Below, in pieces: positions 45,581 to 54,868 of a stretch of DNA of 64,000 nucleotides (positions within the stretch are counted from its first letter, which is position 1; each line of letters opens with the position of its first letter). A program made the position numbers and the translations under genes. Under the pieces are notes generated by a model. That model was not told the origin of the DNA and did no database searches. It worked only from the letters and a program-made list of their open reading frames with translations. Source of the DNA: Desulfobulbus oralis. GTDB lineage: Bacteria > Desulfobacterota > Desulfobulbia > Desulfobulbales > Desulfobulbaceae. The stretch covers positions 2,302,001 to 2,366,000 of the forward strand of contig NZ_CP021255.1 in the NCBI RefSeq assembly GCF_002952055.1, given 5' to 3'.

Positions 45581-46323
45581 TACAGTCCTCCGGTGATTTC
45601 CAGCACCGCGCCGTTGATATAGGCCGCCTTTTCGCTCAGCAGAAAGAGCACGGCACTGGCCACCTCCTCTGCGGTGCCGAAGCGGCCGGCGGGCACCATC
45701 TTCCGGTAGCTGCCGAGCTGTTCTGCGGGCAGCCCGGCGATGAAGTCGGTATCGATAAAGCCCGGTGACACGCAGTTCACCGTGATACGGCGCTTGGCCA
45801 CCTCCCTGGACAGCGACTTCATGAGCCCGATCTGGCCAGCCTTGGAGGCCGCATAGTTGGCCTGACCGGCAAAGCCCAGATGCCCCATGGGCGAGGTGAT
45901 GAACACGATGCGGCCGTATTTCTGCCTGAGCATGAGCGGCAGCGCGGCCTTGCTCGTATTGAAGCAGCCCGACAGGTTCACGTCCAGCACCCGCTGCCAG
46001 TCTGCATGCTTCATCATGGGCGTGACCGCATCCCGCCGGATGCCCGCGCAGTTGACCAGCATGTCGAGCCGCTCCCACTCTGCCTCAAGCTGCCCAAAAA
46101 AATCTGAAATGGCCGGAAAATCCGCCACATCGAGCTGCCGGAGCCTGAGTCGTCCACCTGCTCCCCGTTGCGCGGCCTCTTCCCGAAGCGCTCCGGCCGC
46201 CTCCTGATTGCCGCCAAAGAGCCCATAGACCTCGGCGCCTTCTGCGAGAAGAGCCAGGGTGACGGCCCGGCCTATGCCGCGGGTCGCGCCCGTAACCACT
46301 GCTTTTGCGTTGGAAAAATTCAT
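45580..46323 (-). CDS. FabG-like 3-ketoacyl-ACP reductase
   Basis: 247 residues, short-chain dehydrogenase. The cofactor site TGATRGIGRA (about 11-20), NCAG (91-94) and the catalytic set N116, S144, Y157 and K161 (YAASK) are all in place. It reduces 3-ketoacyl-ACP with NADPH. Its ATG overlaps the stop of the upstream CrtI-like gene (ATGA) and its stop overlaps the dehydratase start, so these three genes are translated together. Confidence 0.88.
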   Translation of the reverse strand: MNFSNAKAVVTGATRGIGRAVTLALLAEGAEVYGLFGGNQEAAGALREEAAQRGAGGRLRLRQLDVADFPAISDFFGQLEAEWERLDMLVNCAGIRRDAVTPMMKHADWQRVLDVNLSGCFNTSKAALPLMLRQKYGRIVFITSPMGHLGFAGQANYAASKAGQIGLMKSLSREVAKRRITVNCVSPGFIDTDFIAGLPAEQLGSYRKMVPAGRFGTAEEVASAVLFLLSEKAAYINGAVLEITGGL

Positions 46324-47753
46324 GGCAGACAGGGGGAAGAAGAGGGCGTCTCGTGCAGCCAGCCGTCCACGTCGTTGGCCACGATGACGCCGTAGTTGAT
46401 GGCTCCGAGCCAGCCGCTCATGATGATGCCGACCGAGCCGGTGTGAAAGAGGCCGCCCAGCTCCCGGAAGAGCGAACGGGAAAGGTCCAGCCCCTCGAAC
46501 TTGGTGCCAAAGGAGCTGCCGCGTTCGTGCAGGGTGTAGCGTTTGAAGGTGCGCGGCGTGGCGCTTTCGATCACGTCGATTTTCTCCCGCACGCCGGGCA
46601 GGTAGCGTTCGAGATCCACGAGGCAGCGCTCCACGAGCGCCCTTTTTTCCGCTGCGTAGGCCGCGTCGTCCAGCTCCGCCCAGTCGTCGTAGTTGGCGTT
46701 CATGGAGGCCACGATGGTATGGTCCGGCGGCGATTCGGGCCGGGTTTTCGGATAGTAGACGCTGAAGGTACGGCTTTTGGTGTGCAGATCGCGCAGGGCC
46801 TCGGAGCTGAAAGCCGCTTCGGTGGAGGTGAAGAGCAGATCGCCGATGTCCGGGATGCTCTCGCCCTTTCTGATGCCGAAATACACCTGGCAACTGGAGT
46901 TGTTGACCCGCACCTGACTGAATTTCCGGCGAAATGCCTCGGAAAATTGCTCCGGTCCGGCCATGCGGATGGTATTGGTGATGCCTGCATTGGAGACGAC
47001 GGCCCGGGCGGGAATGAAGGCGCTTTCCGCGCCACTTTTGACCTGCACGCCTGTGACCCGACCCTTTGCACTCACGATGCGCTCCACCCGGCTTGCTGTG
47101 CGGATGGCGACGCCCAGGTGCTCCAGCTCCGCCCGCATCAGGCCGATCAGCCTGTCTGTGCCGCCCTGAAAGGTGAAGACGCCCCGGTTCATGAAGTTCG
47201 AGAACACGATGCCATAGGTGATGGCCGGTTCGTCCAGGGTGGAGCCGTTGGCATAGCTGATGGGTTCCAAAAGCAGGCGGTGGATGTCGCTTCGGCCCGG
47301 AAAGAAGCGCTCGAAGAGTTCGCGGGTCGTGAGCTTTTGCTCATCGTAGAAGTTCATGCCCTCGATGCAGGCAAAAAAATCGCGCACCGTGCTCTCCGCC
47401 GCGCCGAAACGCTCCTGCAGGATGCGGATGAAATCGTCCTTGCTGAAGGTGGTTTTGAGCGAAAACTGCGGGTTGTCGAAGACAATCTGCTTCAACTGGA
47501 CAATGGCGCTCTGGATGGTCCTGCCCCAGTATTTTTTGCAGGTTTTGACCATGCCGTAGGGGAAACCGTGCAGGGACACGTCGAAGGTATGGCCGCCACG
47601 CCTGAACCAGGTCGCAAGCCCGCCCAACTGAACGTGCTGCTCCAGCAGCAGCACCCGGTGGCCTGCGTCGGCAAGGCGTTTGGCGCAGGTCAGGCCGCCC
47701 AGGCCCGCGCCGATGACAATGGCGTCGAATGTGTTGCTTGCGGATATGTGCAT
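46320..47753 (-). CDS. CrtI-like FAD oxidoreductase, copy A
   Basis: 477 residues. The dinucleotide-binding motif VIGAGLGGLTCAKRLADAGHRVLLLEQ at the N-terminus and the C-terminal block FHTGSVGIIMSGWLGAINYGVIVAND mark the phytoene desaturase/carotenoid isomerase (CrtI/CrtISO) family of FAD enzymes, which desaturate or isomerise long hydrophobic chains. No carotenoid gene (crtB, crtE) is in the window; the neighbours are acyl-chain genes, so an ACP-bound or lipid chain is the likelier substrate. AAGGATCC precedes the ATG. Confidence 0.82.
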   Translation of the reverse strand: MHISASNTFDAIVIGAGLGGLTCAKRLADAGHRVLLLEQHVQLGGLATWFRRGGHTFDVSLHGFPYGMVKTCKKYWGRTIQSAIVQLKQIVFDNPQFSLKTTFSKDDFIRILQERFGAAESTVRDFFACIEGMNFYDEQKLTTRELFERFFPGRSDIHRLLLEPISYANGSTLDEPAITYGIVFSNFMNRGVFTFQGGTDRLIGLMRAELEHLGVAIRTASRVERIVSAKGRVTGVQVKSGAESAFIPARAVVSNAGITNTIRMAGPEQFSEAFRRKFSQVRVNNSSCQVYFGIRKGESIPDIGDLLFTSTEAAFSSEALRDLHTKSRTFSVYYPKTRPESPPDHTIVASMNANYDDWAELDDAAYAAEKRALVERCLVDLERYLPGVREKIDVIESATPRTFKRYTLHERGSSFGTKFEGLDLSRSLFRELGGLFHTGSVGIIMSGWLGAINYGVIVANDVDGWLHETPSSSPCLP

Positions 47754-47872
47754 TGTGGATCCTTGCAGAAAAAGGCATTTTTGGCCTCGAGCGGCCAGGC
47801 TGCATGGGTGTAGGCGCCTGGCGCCCCATATCTGGGCGGCGATTCCGGGGCAGCATGCCGCTGTCTGCCCTG

Positions 47873-49294
47873 TCAGCGCAGAATATGCCGGTTCACGATG
47901 CTGACGCCGCTCAGCATGGCGCCGACGATACCCAGATAGCCCTGGTCAGTGCCGGCAATGAACAGGTTGGGCCAGGGTGTGGTGCCATCGGCAATTTTGA
48001 CCGGACTGCCGTAGACCGCGCCCTGGGCCTTGCGGGTGAAGCGCTCGATGGTCAGGGGGGTGAAGCTGTCCTGATAGCGTATGGCCTGACTGTAGGTCCC
48101 GGTCAGGGCTTCGCTGGCGCTGACGGCTGCCGCCCGGCATGCAGCCTTGGCGTTTTGATAGTCCTGTGCGGAGCGCTCCCGCAAGTCCTGCCACAGGGGA
48201 AAGGAGGCGGGATTGGTGATGCGGATGGCAAAGCAGTCGCCGCTCCTGTCGCCTGCCGCGCCGGCAAAGTGCTCGGGAAAGCAGATGACGCCCCAGGAGC
48301 TGTCCTGCAGGGCCTGCGGCCGCTGATAGCAAAAGCTGTTGCTGGTGTTGTAAAAGATCAGGGTGCGGTCCTGCCGGAGCGGGAGTGTGGCGCGGGCGCT
48401 TCGCGGAATCAGGGCAATGGTTTCGGTGAAGCTCATCCTGCCGCTGTATTCGGCCGGGGCGGCCGGCCGGGATGCGCTGACCTTCTCCTGGCGGGTCAAT
48501 CGGATGCTTTCCGGGATTCCGGCCGTGGACAATACCTTGTCGGCGCTGATTTCGCTGCCGTCTGTGAGCCGCAGCGCGCAGATCCTCTCGTCTTGCCGCA
48601 CCAGTTCCGCCACATCGGCCCGGAAGCGGATTTCGCCGCCAAAGCGCCTGTACTGTCCCAGCAGGAGTTCCAGAAGCCGCTGAATCCCGCCGGCCGGCCG
48701 GAACAGCCCCTCGGCAAACACGGCCCGGAACATGATGACAAACTGGGCCAGCGCCATGTCGTGCTCTTCCGCATTGCCATACAGCATGAGCGGCAGAAAG
48801 AGCATGTCGGCAAGGGCCGGTTCCGGCACAAAGGTCCTGACAAATTCCCGGGCCGACTGCCAGGGTGCGTCGGCAAAGGGATCATAACCGGCAACCGCCC
48901 GCCACAGGCGCAGAAAGCCTGCAGAGGAGGCGGGAAAGGCCCGGGCGACTTCCGTCTGCAGGAGTTCGGGATTGTTGGAGAAGCGCAGACTGCGGCCGGG
49001 GAAGACGATTTCGCTTTCCCACTGCTCCTGTACGGGAAATTCTCTCCGGGAAAGCTGCAACTGGCGGAACAGCAGGTTGAGCGGCGCCTTTTTCCGCTCC
49101 GGCGGAGCAAAATTGGTCATGGCGTGCAGCCCGGTTTCCAGAAGATGCCCGTGGAAAGTGTACCAGGAATTCAGACCGCCGGCCCGGTGGTGCTGCTCCA
49201 CGATCAGGGTCTTGGTGCCAAAACGGGCGGCCCGGATGCCGGCCGCCAGCCCGGAAAGACCGGCGCCGATGATAACGAGCTGATAATCGGCCAT
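47873..49294 (-). CDS. CrtI-like FAD oxidoreductase, copy B
   Basis: 473 residues, same family as copy A but clearly diverged. It has VIIGAGLSGLAAGIRAARFGTKTLIVEQHHRAGGLNSWY at the start and LFIAGTDQGYLGIVGAMLSGVSIVNRHIL at the end. The middle carries a hydrophobic substrate region. The pair suggests two successive oxidation or isomerisation steps on one chain. It is separated from copy A by 119 bp and from the ACP gene by 21 bp. Confidence 0.8.
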   Translation of the reverse strand: MADYQLVIIGAGLSGLAAGIRAARFGTKTLIVEQHHRAGGLNSWYTFHGHLLETGLHAMTNFAPPERKKAPLNLLFRQLQLSRREFPVQEQWESEIVFPGRSLRFSNNPELLQTEVARAFPASSAGFLRLWRAVAGYDPFADAPWQSAREFVRTFVPEPALADMLFLPLMLYGNAEEHDMALAQFVIMFRAVFAEGLFRPAGGIQRLLELLLGQYRRFGGEIRFRADVAELVRQDERICALRLTDGSEISADKVLSTAGIPESIRLTRQEKVSASRPAAPAEYSGRMSFTETIALIPRSARATLPLRQDRTLIFYNTSNSFCYQRPQALQDSSWGVICFPEHFAGAAGDRSGDCFAIRITNPASFPLWQDLRERSAQDYQNAKAACRAAAVSASEALTGTYSQAIRYQDSFTPLTIERFTRKAQGAVYGSPVKIADGTTPWPNLFIAGTDQGYLGIVGAMLSGVSIVNRHILR

Positions 49295-49315
49295 GGGCGG
49301 GCGGGTACAGAGTGC

Positions 49316-49567
49316 TCAGATATCGCGCAGTCTGGGTTCCAGATACCTGATGCAACTGTTCAGGGTCACGAGTTCCGGGTATTCGTCTTCCGGAATCTGC
49401 AGCTTGTAGCGTTTGCGCAGCTCCATGACGATATCCAGAAAATCCATGGAATCCAGCTCAAGCTGATCACGAAGCGGCTTGTCCCCGTCCAGCGAGGCCA
49501 GATCCGCCTCTTCGTCAATATCGCCGATAATTTCCAGAAGCGCGGCCTTAATTTCGTCATGGTTCAT
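49316..49567 (-). CDS. Acyl carrier protein, cluster-specific
   Basis: 83 residues, acidic four-helix ACP. The phosphopantetheine serine is S40 in LELDSMDFLD. It differs from housekeeping AcpP (DSLD) by DSMD and by a longer C-terminus. AAGGATTTGCC precedes the ATG at 49567. It sits between the ketoacyl synthase and the CrtI-like pair, so it probably carries the chain for them. Confidence 0.88.
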   Translation of the reverse strand: MNHDEIKAALLEIIGDIDEEADLASLDGDKPLRDQLELDSMDFLDIVMELRKRYKLQIPEDEYPELVTLNSCIRYLEPRLRDI

Positions 49568-49634
49568 GGCAAATCCTTGAAAATATGGGGAAAAGAGCAG
49601 GAAAAATCTATTGAATGTACCACGGCCGACACAC

Positions 49635-50873
49635 TCACGCCAGAAATCTCTTGACGACCAAAACGGAATTGATGCCCAGCATGCCAAACGAGTTGTTCAG
49701 GATGGCATCGAGCTGCGGGAGCTCCCGGGCTCTGCCGTACACCAGGTTGGGCAGCGCACAGGCCGGGTCGAGTTCGTCGATGTTGATGGTCGGGTGCGCC
49801 AGGTGGTCGGTGAAGGCGGGCAGATTGCCGGCCAGCTCCAGCACCCCGGCCGCGCCCATGGCATGACCGATCAGCGACTTGGTGTTGTTGACGCAGGTGT
49901 TGGGACAGTCGGCAAAGGTCGCGCGGATGGCCTTGCACTCCTCGATATCGCCCTGCCTGGTGCCGGTGGCGTGGGTGTTGATGAGAGCAATGTCCTGGGG
50001 CCGCATGCCGGCCCGCTTGAGGGCCAGCTCCATGCATTCACTCTGCCGGGGCGCATGGGGGAGCACAAAGTCCCTGGCATCCGAGTTGATGGCGTAGCCT
50101 GCGATTTCGCCGTAGATTTTCGCCCCCCTGGCCAGGGCCGCATCCAGCCGCTCCAGGGTGAACATGCAGCCGCCCTCGGCAATGACAATGCCGTTTCGGC
50201 CCAGATCGAAGGGCCGGCTGGCCCGGGTCGGGTCTGCATGCGCAGCCAGTGCGCCCTGGGCCCGGAAGCTCGCGAAGATGCCGAAGGAGCCCACACATTC
50301 CGACAGGCCGCCGCAGAGCGCCAGATCGACCTCGCCCAGCCGGAGCATCTGCAGGCCCTGGATGAGCGCCGCATTGCCGGCCGCGCAGGCCGCGCCAATG
50401 GCGTAATGGGGCCCGGTGATGCCGAAGCACATGGTGATTTCGCCGGCCGGATTGTTGAGCACGGTGCGCGGGTTGTGGTGGTGGGTCCAGTAGTCCACGT
50501 TGTGATCGTACCGGCCGATGTTGTAGACCTCGTTTTCGGTCTCCACGGTGCCGTGCTCGGTCAGGCCCACGTAGATGCCGGTGCGTGCCGCCGCGTAGTG
50601 GGTGCCGATATCGATGCCGCTGTCCTTGAGCGCCTCGCCGGTGCAGTATACGCCGATGCAACCGGCCCGGGTGCCGCGCTTGTTGTCCTTCTTCCTGCGA
50701 TACCTGGTCTCGTCGAAACTGCAGATGCCCGCCGGATGCAGGCCCATGTAGCGCAGCTCAACGGTGGCAACGCCGCTTTTCCCGGCCAGCAGGTTGGCGC
50801 GGAAGGCGGCCAGGGTGTCGGCTCCGGGCGCGGCCAGGCCTATGCCGGTGATGACGATGCGAGACTTGTCCAT
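49635..50873 (-). CDS. Beta-ketoacyl-ACP synthase, FabF-like
   Basis: 412 residues. The thiolase-fold condensing enzyme has its nucleophile Cys in GAACAAGNAALIQ (about 163) and the two histidines in INTHATGT (about 300) and KSLIGHAMGAAG (about 336), so it is an active synthase and not a chain-length factor. Region 65-130 (YCTGEALKDSG, then VYNIGRYDHNVDYWTHHHN) is unusual for housekeeping FabF. I start at 50873 (MDKSRIVITGIG), which leaves 7 bp to alaS. Confidence 0.88.
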   Translation of the reverse strand: MDKSRIVITGIGLAAPGADTLAAFRANLLAGKSGVATVELRYMGLHPAGICSFDETRYRRKKDNKRGTRAGCIGVYCTGEALKDSGIDIGTHYAAARTGIYVGLTEHGTVETENEVYNIGRYDHNVDYWTHHHNPRTVLNNPAGEITMCFGITGPHYAIGAACAAGNAALIQGLQMLRLGEVDLALCGGLSECVGSFGIFASFRAQGALAAHADPTRASRPFDLGRNGIVIAEGGCMFTLERLDAALARGAKIYGEIAGYAINSDARDFVLPHAPRQSECMELALKRAGMRPQDIALINTHATGTRQGDIEECKAIRATFADCPNTCVNNTKSLIGHAMGAAGVLELAGNLPAFTDHLAHPTINIDELDPACALPNLVYGRARELPQLDAILNNSFGMLGINSVLVVKRFLA

Positions 50874-50880
50874 GTCCTGC

Positions 50881-53523
50881 CTACAGCATGTCCAAAACAA
50901 TGTCCGGCACAGCCCGGATGGCCTCGTTCAGTTTGTCGGGCATGGTGCCGCCTGCCTGTGCCATGTCGGGCCGGCCGCCGCCTTTGCCGCCCACCATGGC
51001 CGCAATCCGGTTGACCAGGCTGCCTGCCTGGAGCCGTTTGCTGTACTGCTCACTGACCAGGGCAATGAGCGCGACTTTGCCCTCGCATTCGCCGCCCAGG
51101 ACAATGATGCCGTCTGGCATTTTCCTGCGCACCCGGTCGCCGATTTCCCGGAGCGTCTTCACCGAGTCCAGCGGCACCCGGCGGGCCAGAAGGGCGATGC
51201 CGCTGACCTCGCGTTTTTCTGCCAGGAGCTGGTCCATATCGGCCAGCGCCAAATTGGCATTCAGGGCGGCAATCTGCTTTTCCAGCTCTTTCTGGTGTTT
51301 GATGAGCGTCTGAATCTTGTCCGGCACGGCCTCCAGCGGCACGCCCGCCGCCTCGCTGGCCGCGTTTGCCGCGTGCATCATGTCTTCAACCCAGCGCAGG
51401 GCAGCGGTGCCGGTCAGCGCCTCAATGCGGCGCACCCCTGCGGCAATGCCGCTTTCACTGACAATCTTGAAAAAGCCGATGTCGCCGCTGCGGCGCACAT
51501 GGGTGCCGCCGCAGAGCTCCCTGCTGAATTCGCCGATGCGCACCACCCGTACCCGGTCGCCGTACTTTTCGCCAAAGAGCGCGGTCGCGCCGCTGGCAAT
51601 GGCGCTTTCCCGGTCCAGCACCTCGGTGACAACCTCGCTGTTGCGTCGGATCCGGTCGTTCACCATCTGCTCGATAGTGAAGATTTCGCCGCGGCTGAGC
51701 GGTGAAAAATGGGTGAAGTCGAAGCGCAGCCGGTTGTGATCCACCGAAGAGCCGGCCTGCTGCACGTGCGGCCCCAGTATGTGCTTCATGGCCGCGTGGA
51801 GCAGGTGGGTCGCGGTGTGGTTGCAGGCGGTCTCCTGCCGCCGGGGCGACACCTCCATGCTCACCGTCATGCCGGTTTCGACCTCGCCCTGGGCCAGCCT
51901 GCCCTCGTGCAGGATCAGGCCTTCGATGGGTGCGCTGGTGGCTGTCACCGCAAAGCGGCCTCCGGGCCAGGTGATCTGCCCCTGATCCCCTTCCTGACCG
52001 CCGCGCTCGGCATAAAATGGCGTTCGATCGACCAGAATCTTCAGCTCCGCGCCCGCCCCGGCATGGGTGATCAGTACCCCGCGTTCGTCCACCATGCCCA
52101 GAATTCTGGCCGGGCCGCTCGTGGCCTCATAGCCGGTGAATTCGCTCTTCAGGCCCTGCTGGTCCAGCTCCAGAACACCAGCCTCCAGATGGGACACATC
52201 CGTGCCCTTCCACGACTTGCGCGACATTTCCCGCTGCCGCTCCATGGCCCTGTCAAAGCCCTGTTCGTCAAGGCTGATGCCCCGCTCGATGGCCGCGTCG
52301 CGTACGATGTCCACCGGGAAACCGTAGGTATCATACAGCCTGAAGATGAATTCGCCGTCCAGCCGGGCCTGGTCGCCCTGTGCCTGCTTGAGCCGTTCGA
52401 TTTCCTGGTCGAGCCGCAGGAGACCCTGATCCAGGGTGGCGCCGAAGCGGCTTTCTTCGTGGCTCGCCACCTGCTGCAGGAGCCCGGCGGTGTTTTTGAG
52501 ATGCGGATAGCTGGGCGCCATGAGTTCGGTGACCAGGGCGCAGGTGTCGTGAAAGAAATCGGAAAGCCCCAGCGTCCGGCCGTAGCGGATGGCCCGGCGC
52601 ATGATGCGGCGAAGCACGTAGCCGCGCCCTTCGTTTGCGGGCAAGACCCCATCGGCCACCAGAAAGGTGGTGGCCCGGGCGTGATCGGCAATCACCCGCA
52701 TGGAGATGTCGTCCTGCCCGTTTTCATGGTAGCGCCGGCCCGAGATCTCCGCGATCCGGTCGATGATCGGCGTGAACAGGTCGGAGTCGAAGTTGTTGTG
52801 TTTGCCCTGCAGCACGGCGGCCACACGCTCCAGCCCCATGCCGGTGTCGATGGAGGGCCTGGGCAGTCTGGTCATGGTGCCGTCGGCTGCGCGGTAGAAC
52901 TGCATGAAGACCAGGTTCCACAGTTCCAGAAAACGGTCGCAGTCGCAGCCCAGGCGGCAGTCCGGCCGGCCACAGCCCACCTCCGGCCCCTGATCCAGAT
53001 GAATCTCCGAACAGGGGCCACAGGGCCCGGTGTCGCCCATGGCCCAGAAATTGTCCTTTTCGCCCATGCGCACAATGCGGCCTTTGGGCAGATCCTCCAC
53101 CTCCTCCCAGAGCCGACAGGCCTCGTCGTCGTCCTGGTAGACCGTCACCCAGAGTTTTTGTGGATCCAGGTGCAGCTCCTTGGTGAGAAAGTCCCAAGCA
53201 AAGTGGATGGCCTCCCTTTTGAAATAGTCGCCAAAGGAGAAGTTGCCGAGCATCTCGAAAAAGGTGTGATGCCGGGCCGTGTAGCCCACGTTTTCCAGAT
53301 CGTTGTGCTTGCCGCCGGCCCGCACGCAGGGCTGGGCCGTGGTGGCACGCTGGCAGGCACTGGACTCTTCGCCCATGAACACCTTTTTGAACTGTACCAT
53401 GCCGGCGTTGACAAAGAGCAGGGTGGGGTCGTCGTGCGGCACCAGCGAGGAGCCGGCGATCCGGGTGTGGCCCCTGGACTCAAAGTAGCGGAGAAATTTT
53501 TCGCGAAGTTCCTGTCCGGTCAT
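50881..53523 (-). CDS. alaS: Alanyl-tRNA synthetase
   Basis: 880 residues, normal for AlaRS. The class II core starts MTGQELREKFLRYFESRGH. The editing domain has its zinc ligands in HTATHLLHAAMKH and ELCGGTHVRRSGDIG (about 545 and 655). The C-Ala domain closes the protein (IAAMVGGKGGGRPDMAQAGG in part). I start at 53523, matching the family; an in-frame ATG lies 15 codons upstream. Downstream after 7 bp comes the cluster ketoacyl synthase, an odd partner for a housekeeping synthetase. Confidence 0.96.
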   Translation of the reverse strand: MTGQELREKFLRYFESRGHTRIAGSSLVPHDDPTLLFVNAGMVQFKKVFMGEESSACQRATTAQPCVRAGGKHNDLENVGYTARHHTFFEMLGNFSFGDYFKREAIHFAWDFLTKELHLDPQKLWVTVYQDDDEACRLWEEVEDLPKGRIVRMGEKDNFWAMGDTGPCGPCSEIHLDQGPEVGCGRPDCRLGCDCDRFLELWNLVFMQFYRAADGTMTRLPRPSIDTGMGLERVAAVLQGKHNNFDSDLFTPIIDRIAEISGRRYHENGQDDISMRVIADHARATTFLVADGVLPANEGRGYVLRRIMRRAIRYGRTLGLSDFFHDTCALVTELMAPSYPHLKNTAGLLQQVASHEESRFGATLDQGLLRLDQEIERLKQAQGDQARLDGEFIFRLYDTYGFPVDIVRDAAIERGISLDEQGFDRAMERQREMSRKSWKGTDVSHLEAGVLELDQQGLKSEFTGYEATSGPARILGMVDERGVLITHAGAGAELKILVDRTPFYAERGGQEGDQGQITWPGGRFAVTATSAPIEGLILHEGRLAQGEVETGMTVSMEVSPRRQETACNHTATHLLHAAMKHILGPHVQQAGSSVDHNRLRFDFTHFSPLSRGEIFTIEQMVNDRIRRNSEVVTEVLDRESAIASGATALFGEKYGDRVRVVRIGEFSRELCGGTHVRRSGDIGFFKIVSESGIAAGVRRIEALTGTAALRWVEDMMHAANAASEAAGVPLEAVPDKIQTLIKHQKELEKQIAALNANLALADMDQLLAEKREVSGIALLARRVPLDSVKTLREIGDRVRRKMPDGIIVLGGECEGKVALIALVSEQYSKRLQAGSLVNRIAAMVGGKGGGRPDMAQAGGTMPDKLNEAIRAVPDIVLDML

Positions 53524-53742
53524 AGGCTGCGCCAGATGAAAAAGAACGGGCGAATGCGTTGGCATCACGCCCGTGTGCAGATGGTCGGTGTTTGCGGCTC
53601 CGGGCGGCAGGCGCCCAAAGCCAGGCGCTGAAATATACTGGCAATTCCGCTTACGTCAACCTTTTCGGGGCGAAGCGGGGCTTTTCACCGGGCCTGGCAC
53701 CGCAGAGCATGGGCTGGGAGCAGGCCCGCTCTCACCGTATAT

Positions 53743-54744
53743 TCAGCGCTTGCCTTCGTCGCCCAGCCGGAAATCCTGCAGGAGATAGGTCTGCACATAG
53801 TCGGCGACCGCCTCGGCCAGGGGCGTCATGGGCTGGACGAAGCCGGCGGCCCGCAGCTTTTCGGCATCGGCGCAGGTAAAGTACTGGTAGCGGGGCCGGA
53901 GTCCTTCCGGCATCTCGACGTAGCTGACAGCGGACGGCAGTTTCAGAGCGGCAAAGAGCGCCTGCGCCAGTTCATTCCAACTGCGGGCCTCGCCGCTGCC
54001 GATATTGAACAGGCCGCCCGCCTGCCGCTGCTGCAGCAAAAAGACCGTGGCCGCCGCCGCATCCTTGACATAGACGAAGTCGCGCCGCTGTTCGCCGTCT
54101 GCATAGTCGGGCCGGTATGAACGGAAGAGGGTCATGCCGCCGCTGCTCTGCACCTGCTCGAAGGCCTTGAGCACCACCGAACGCATCTCGCCCTTGTGCT
54201 GCTCGTTGGGGCCGAAGACGTTGAAGTACTTCAACCCGGCCACCTGGCTCAGCAGTCCCTGCCGCAGGAGCCAGAGATCAAAGGCCTGCTTGGAGTAGCC
54301 GTAGGCATTGAGGGGCCTCAGGCTGTGCAGATAGTCCGGACTTTCCTCGTCTCTGAAACCGAAGCGGCCATCGCCATAGGTGGCGGCGCTGGAGGCATAG
54401 ACGAAGCGGGCGCCGGATTCCAGCGCGAAGAGGCAGAGCCGCTTGGAGTATGCAAAGTTGTTTTTGGCCAGATAGGAGGCGTCGCTCTCGGTGGTGGAGG
54501 AGCAGGCGCCCAGGTGAACCACGCCTGTCACCGGCTCCCGGCCCCACGGAAAGGCATGGCCTTCCAGAAAGCCCAGGAAAGTGTCCTTTTCGTAGTAGTC
54601 GCGGAAGCGGAGCGGCGCGAGGTTGCGCCATTTTTCGCCCGCCCCCAGATGGTCGACGACAATGATGTTGTCTTCGCCCAGTTGGTTCAGGCGCCAGATA
54701 ACGGCGCTGCCAATCAGGCCCGCGCCTCCGGTAACGATCAGCAT
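53743..54744 (-). CDS. hldD: ADP-glyceromanno-heptose 6-epimerase
   Basis: 333 residues, SDR fold. The NAD(P) site is VTGGAGLIGSAVIW; HLGACSSTTESDASY is diagnostic of HldD and YGYSKQAFD holds the Tyr/Lys pair. It makes ADP-L-glycero-D-manno-heptose for the lipopolysaccharide inner core, which marks a Gram-negative envelope. No other heptose gene is near. The 219 bp to alaS hold no supported gene. Confidence 0.92.
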   Translation of the reverse strand: MLIVTGGAGLIGSAVIWRLNQLGEDNIIVVDHLGAGEKWRNLAPLRFRDYYEKDTFLGFLEGHAFPWGREPVTGVVHLGACSSTTESDASYLAKNNFAYSKRLCLFALESGARFVYASSAATYGDGRFGFRDEESPDYLHSLRPLNAYGYSKQAFDLWLLRQGLLSQVAGLKYFNVFGPNEQHKGEMRSVVLKAFEQVQSSGGMTLFRSYRPDYADGEQRRDFVYVKDAAAATVFLLQQRQAGGLFNIGSGEARSWNELAQALFAALKLPSAVSYVEMPEGLRPRYQYFTCADAEKLRAAGFVQPMTPLAEAVADYVQTYLLQDFRLGDEGKR

Positions 54745-54868
54745 GATGTGCTCCTTGCAGGGTGAAGAAAAAGCGCCTCTCTCGGGAAGACCTGCAGCTC
54801 CGAAGACGGAAAGACAGGGTGTTCGGCCACTCTACACCGGAGCGGCGTCACACGAAAATGAAAAATGC

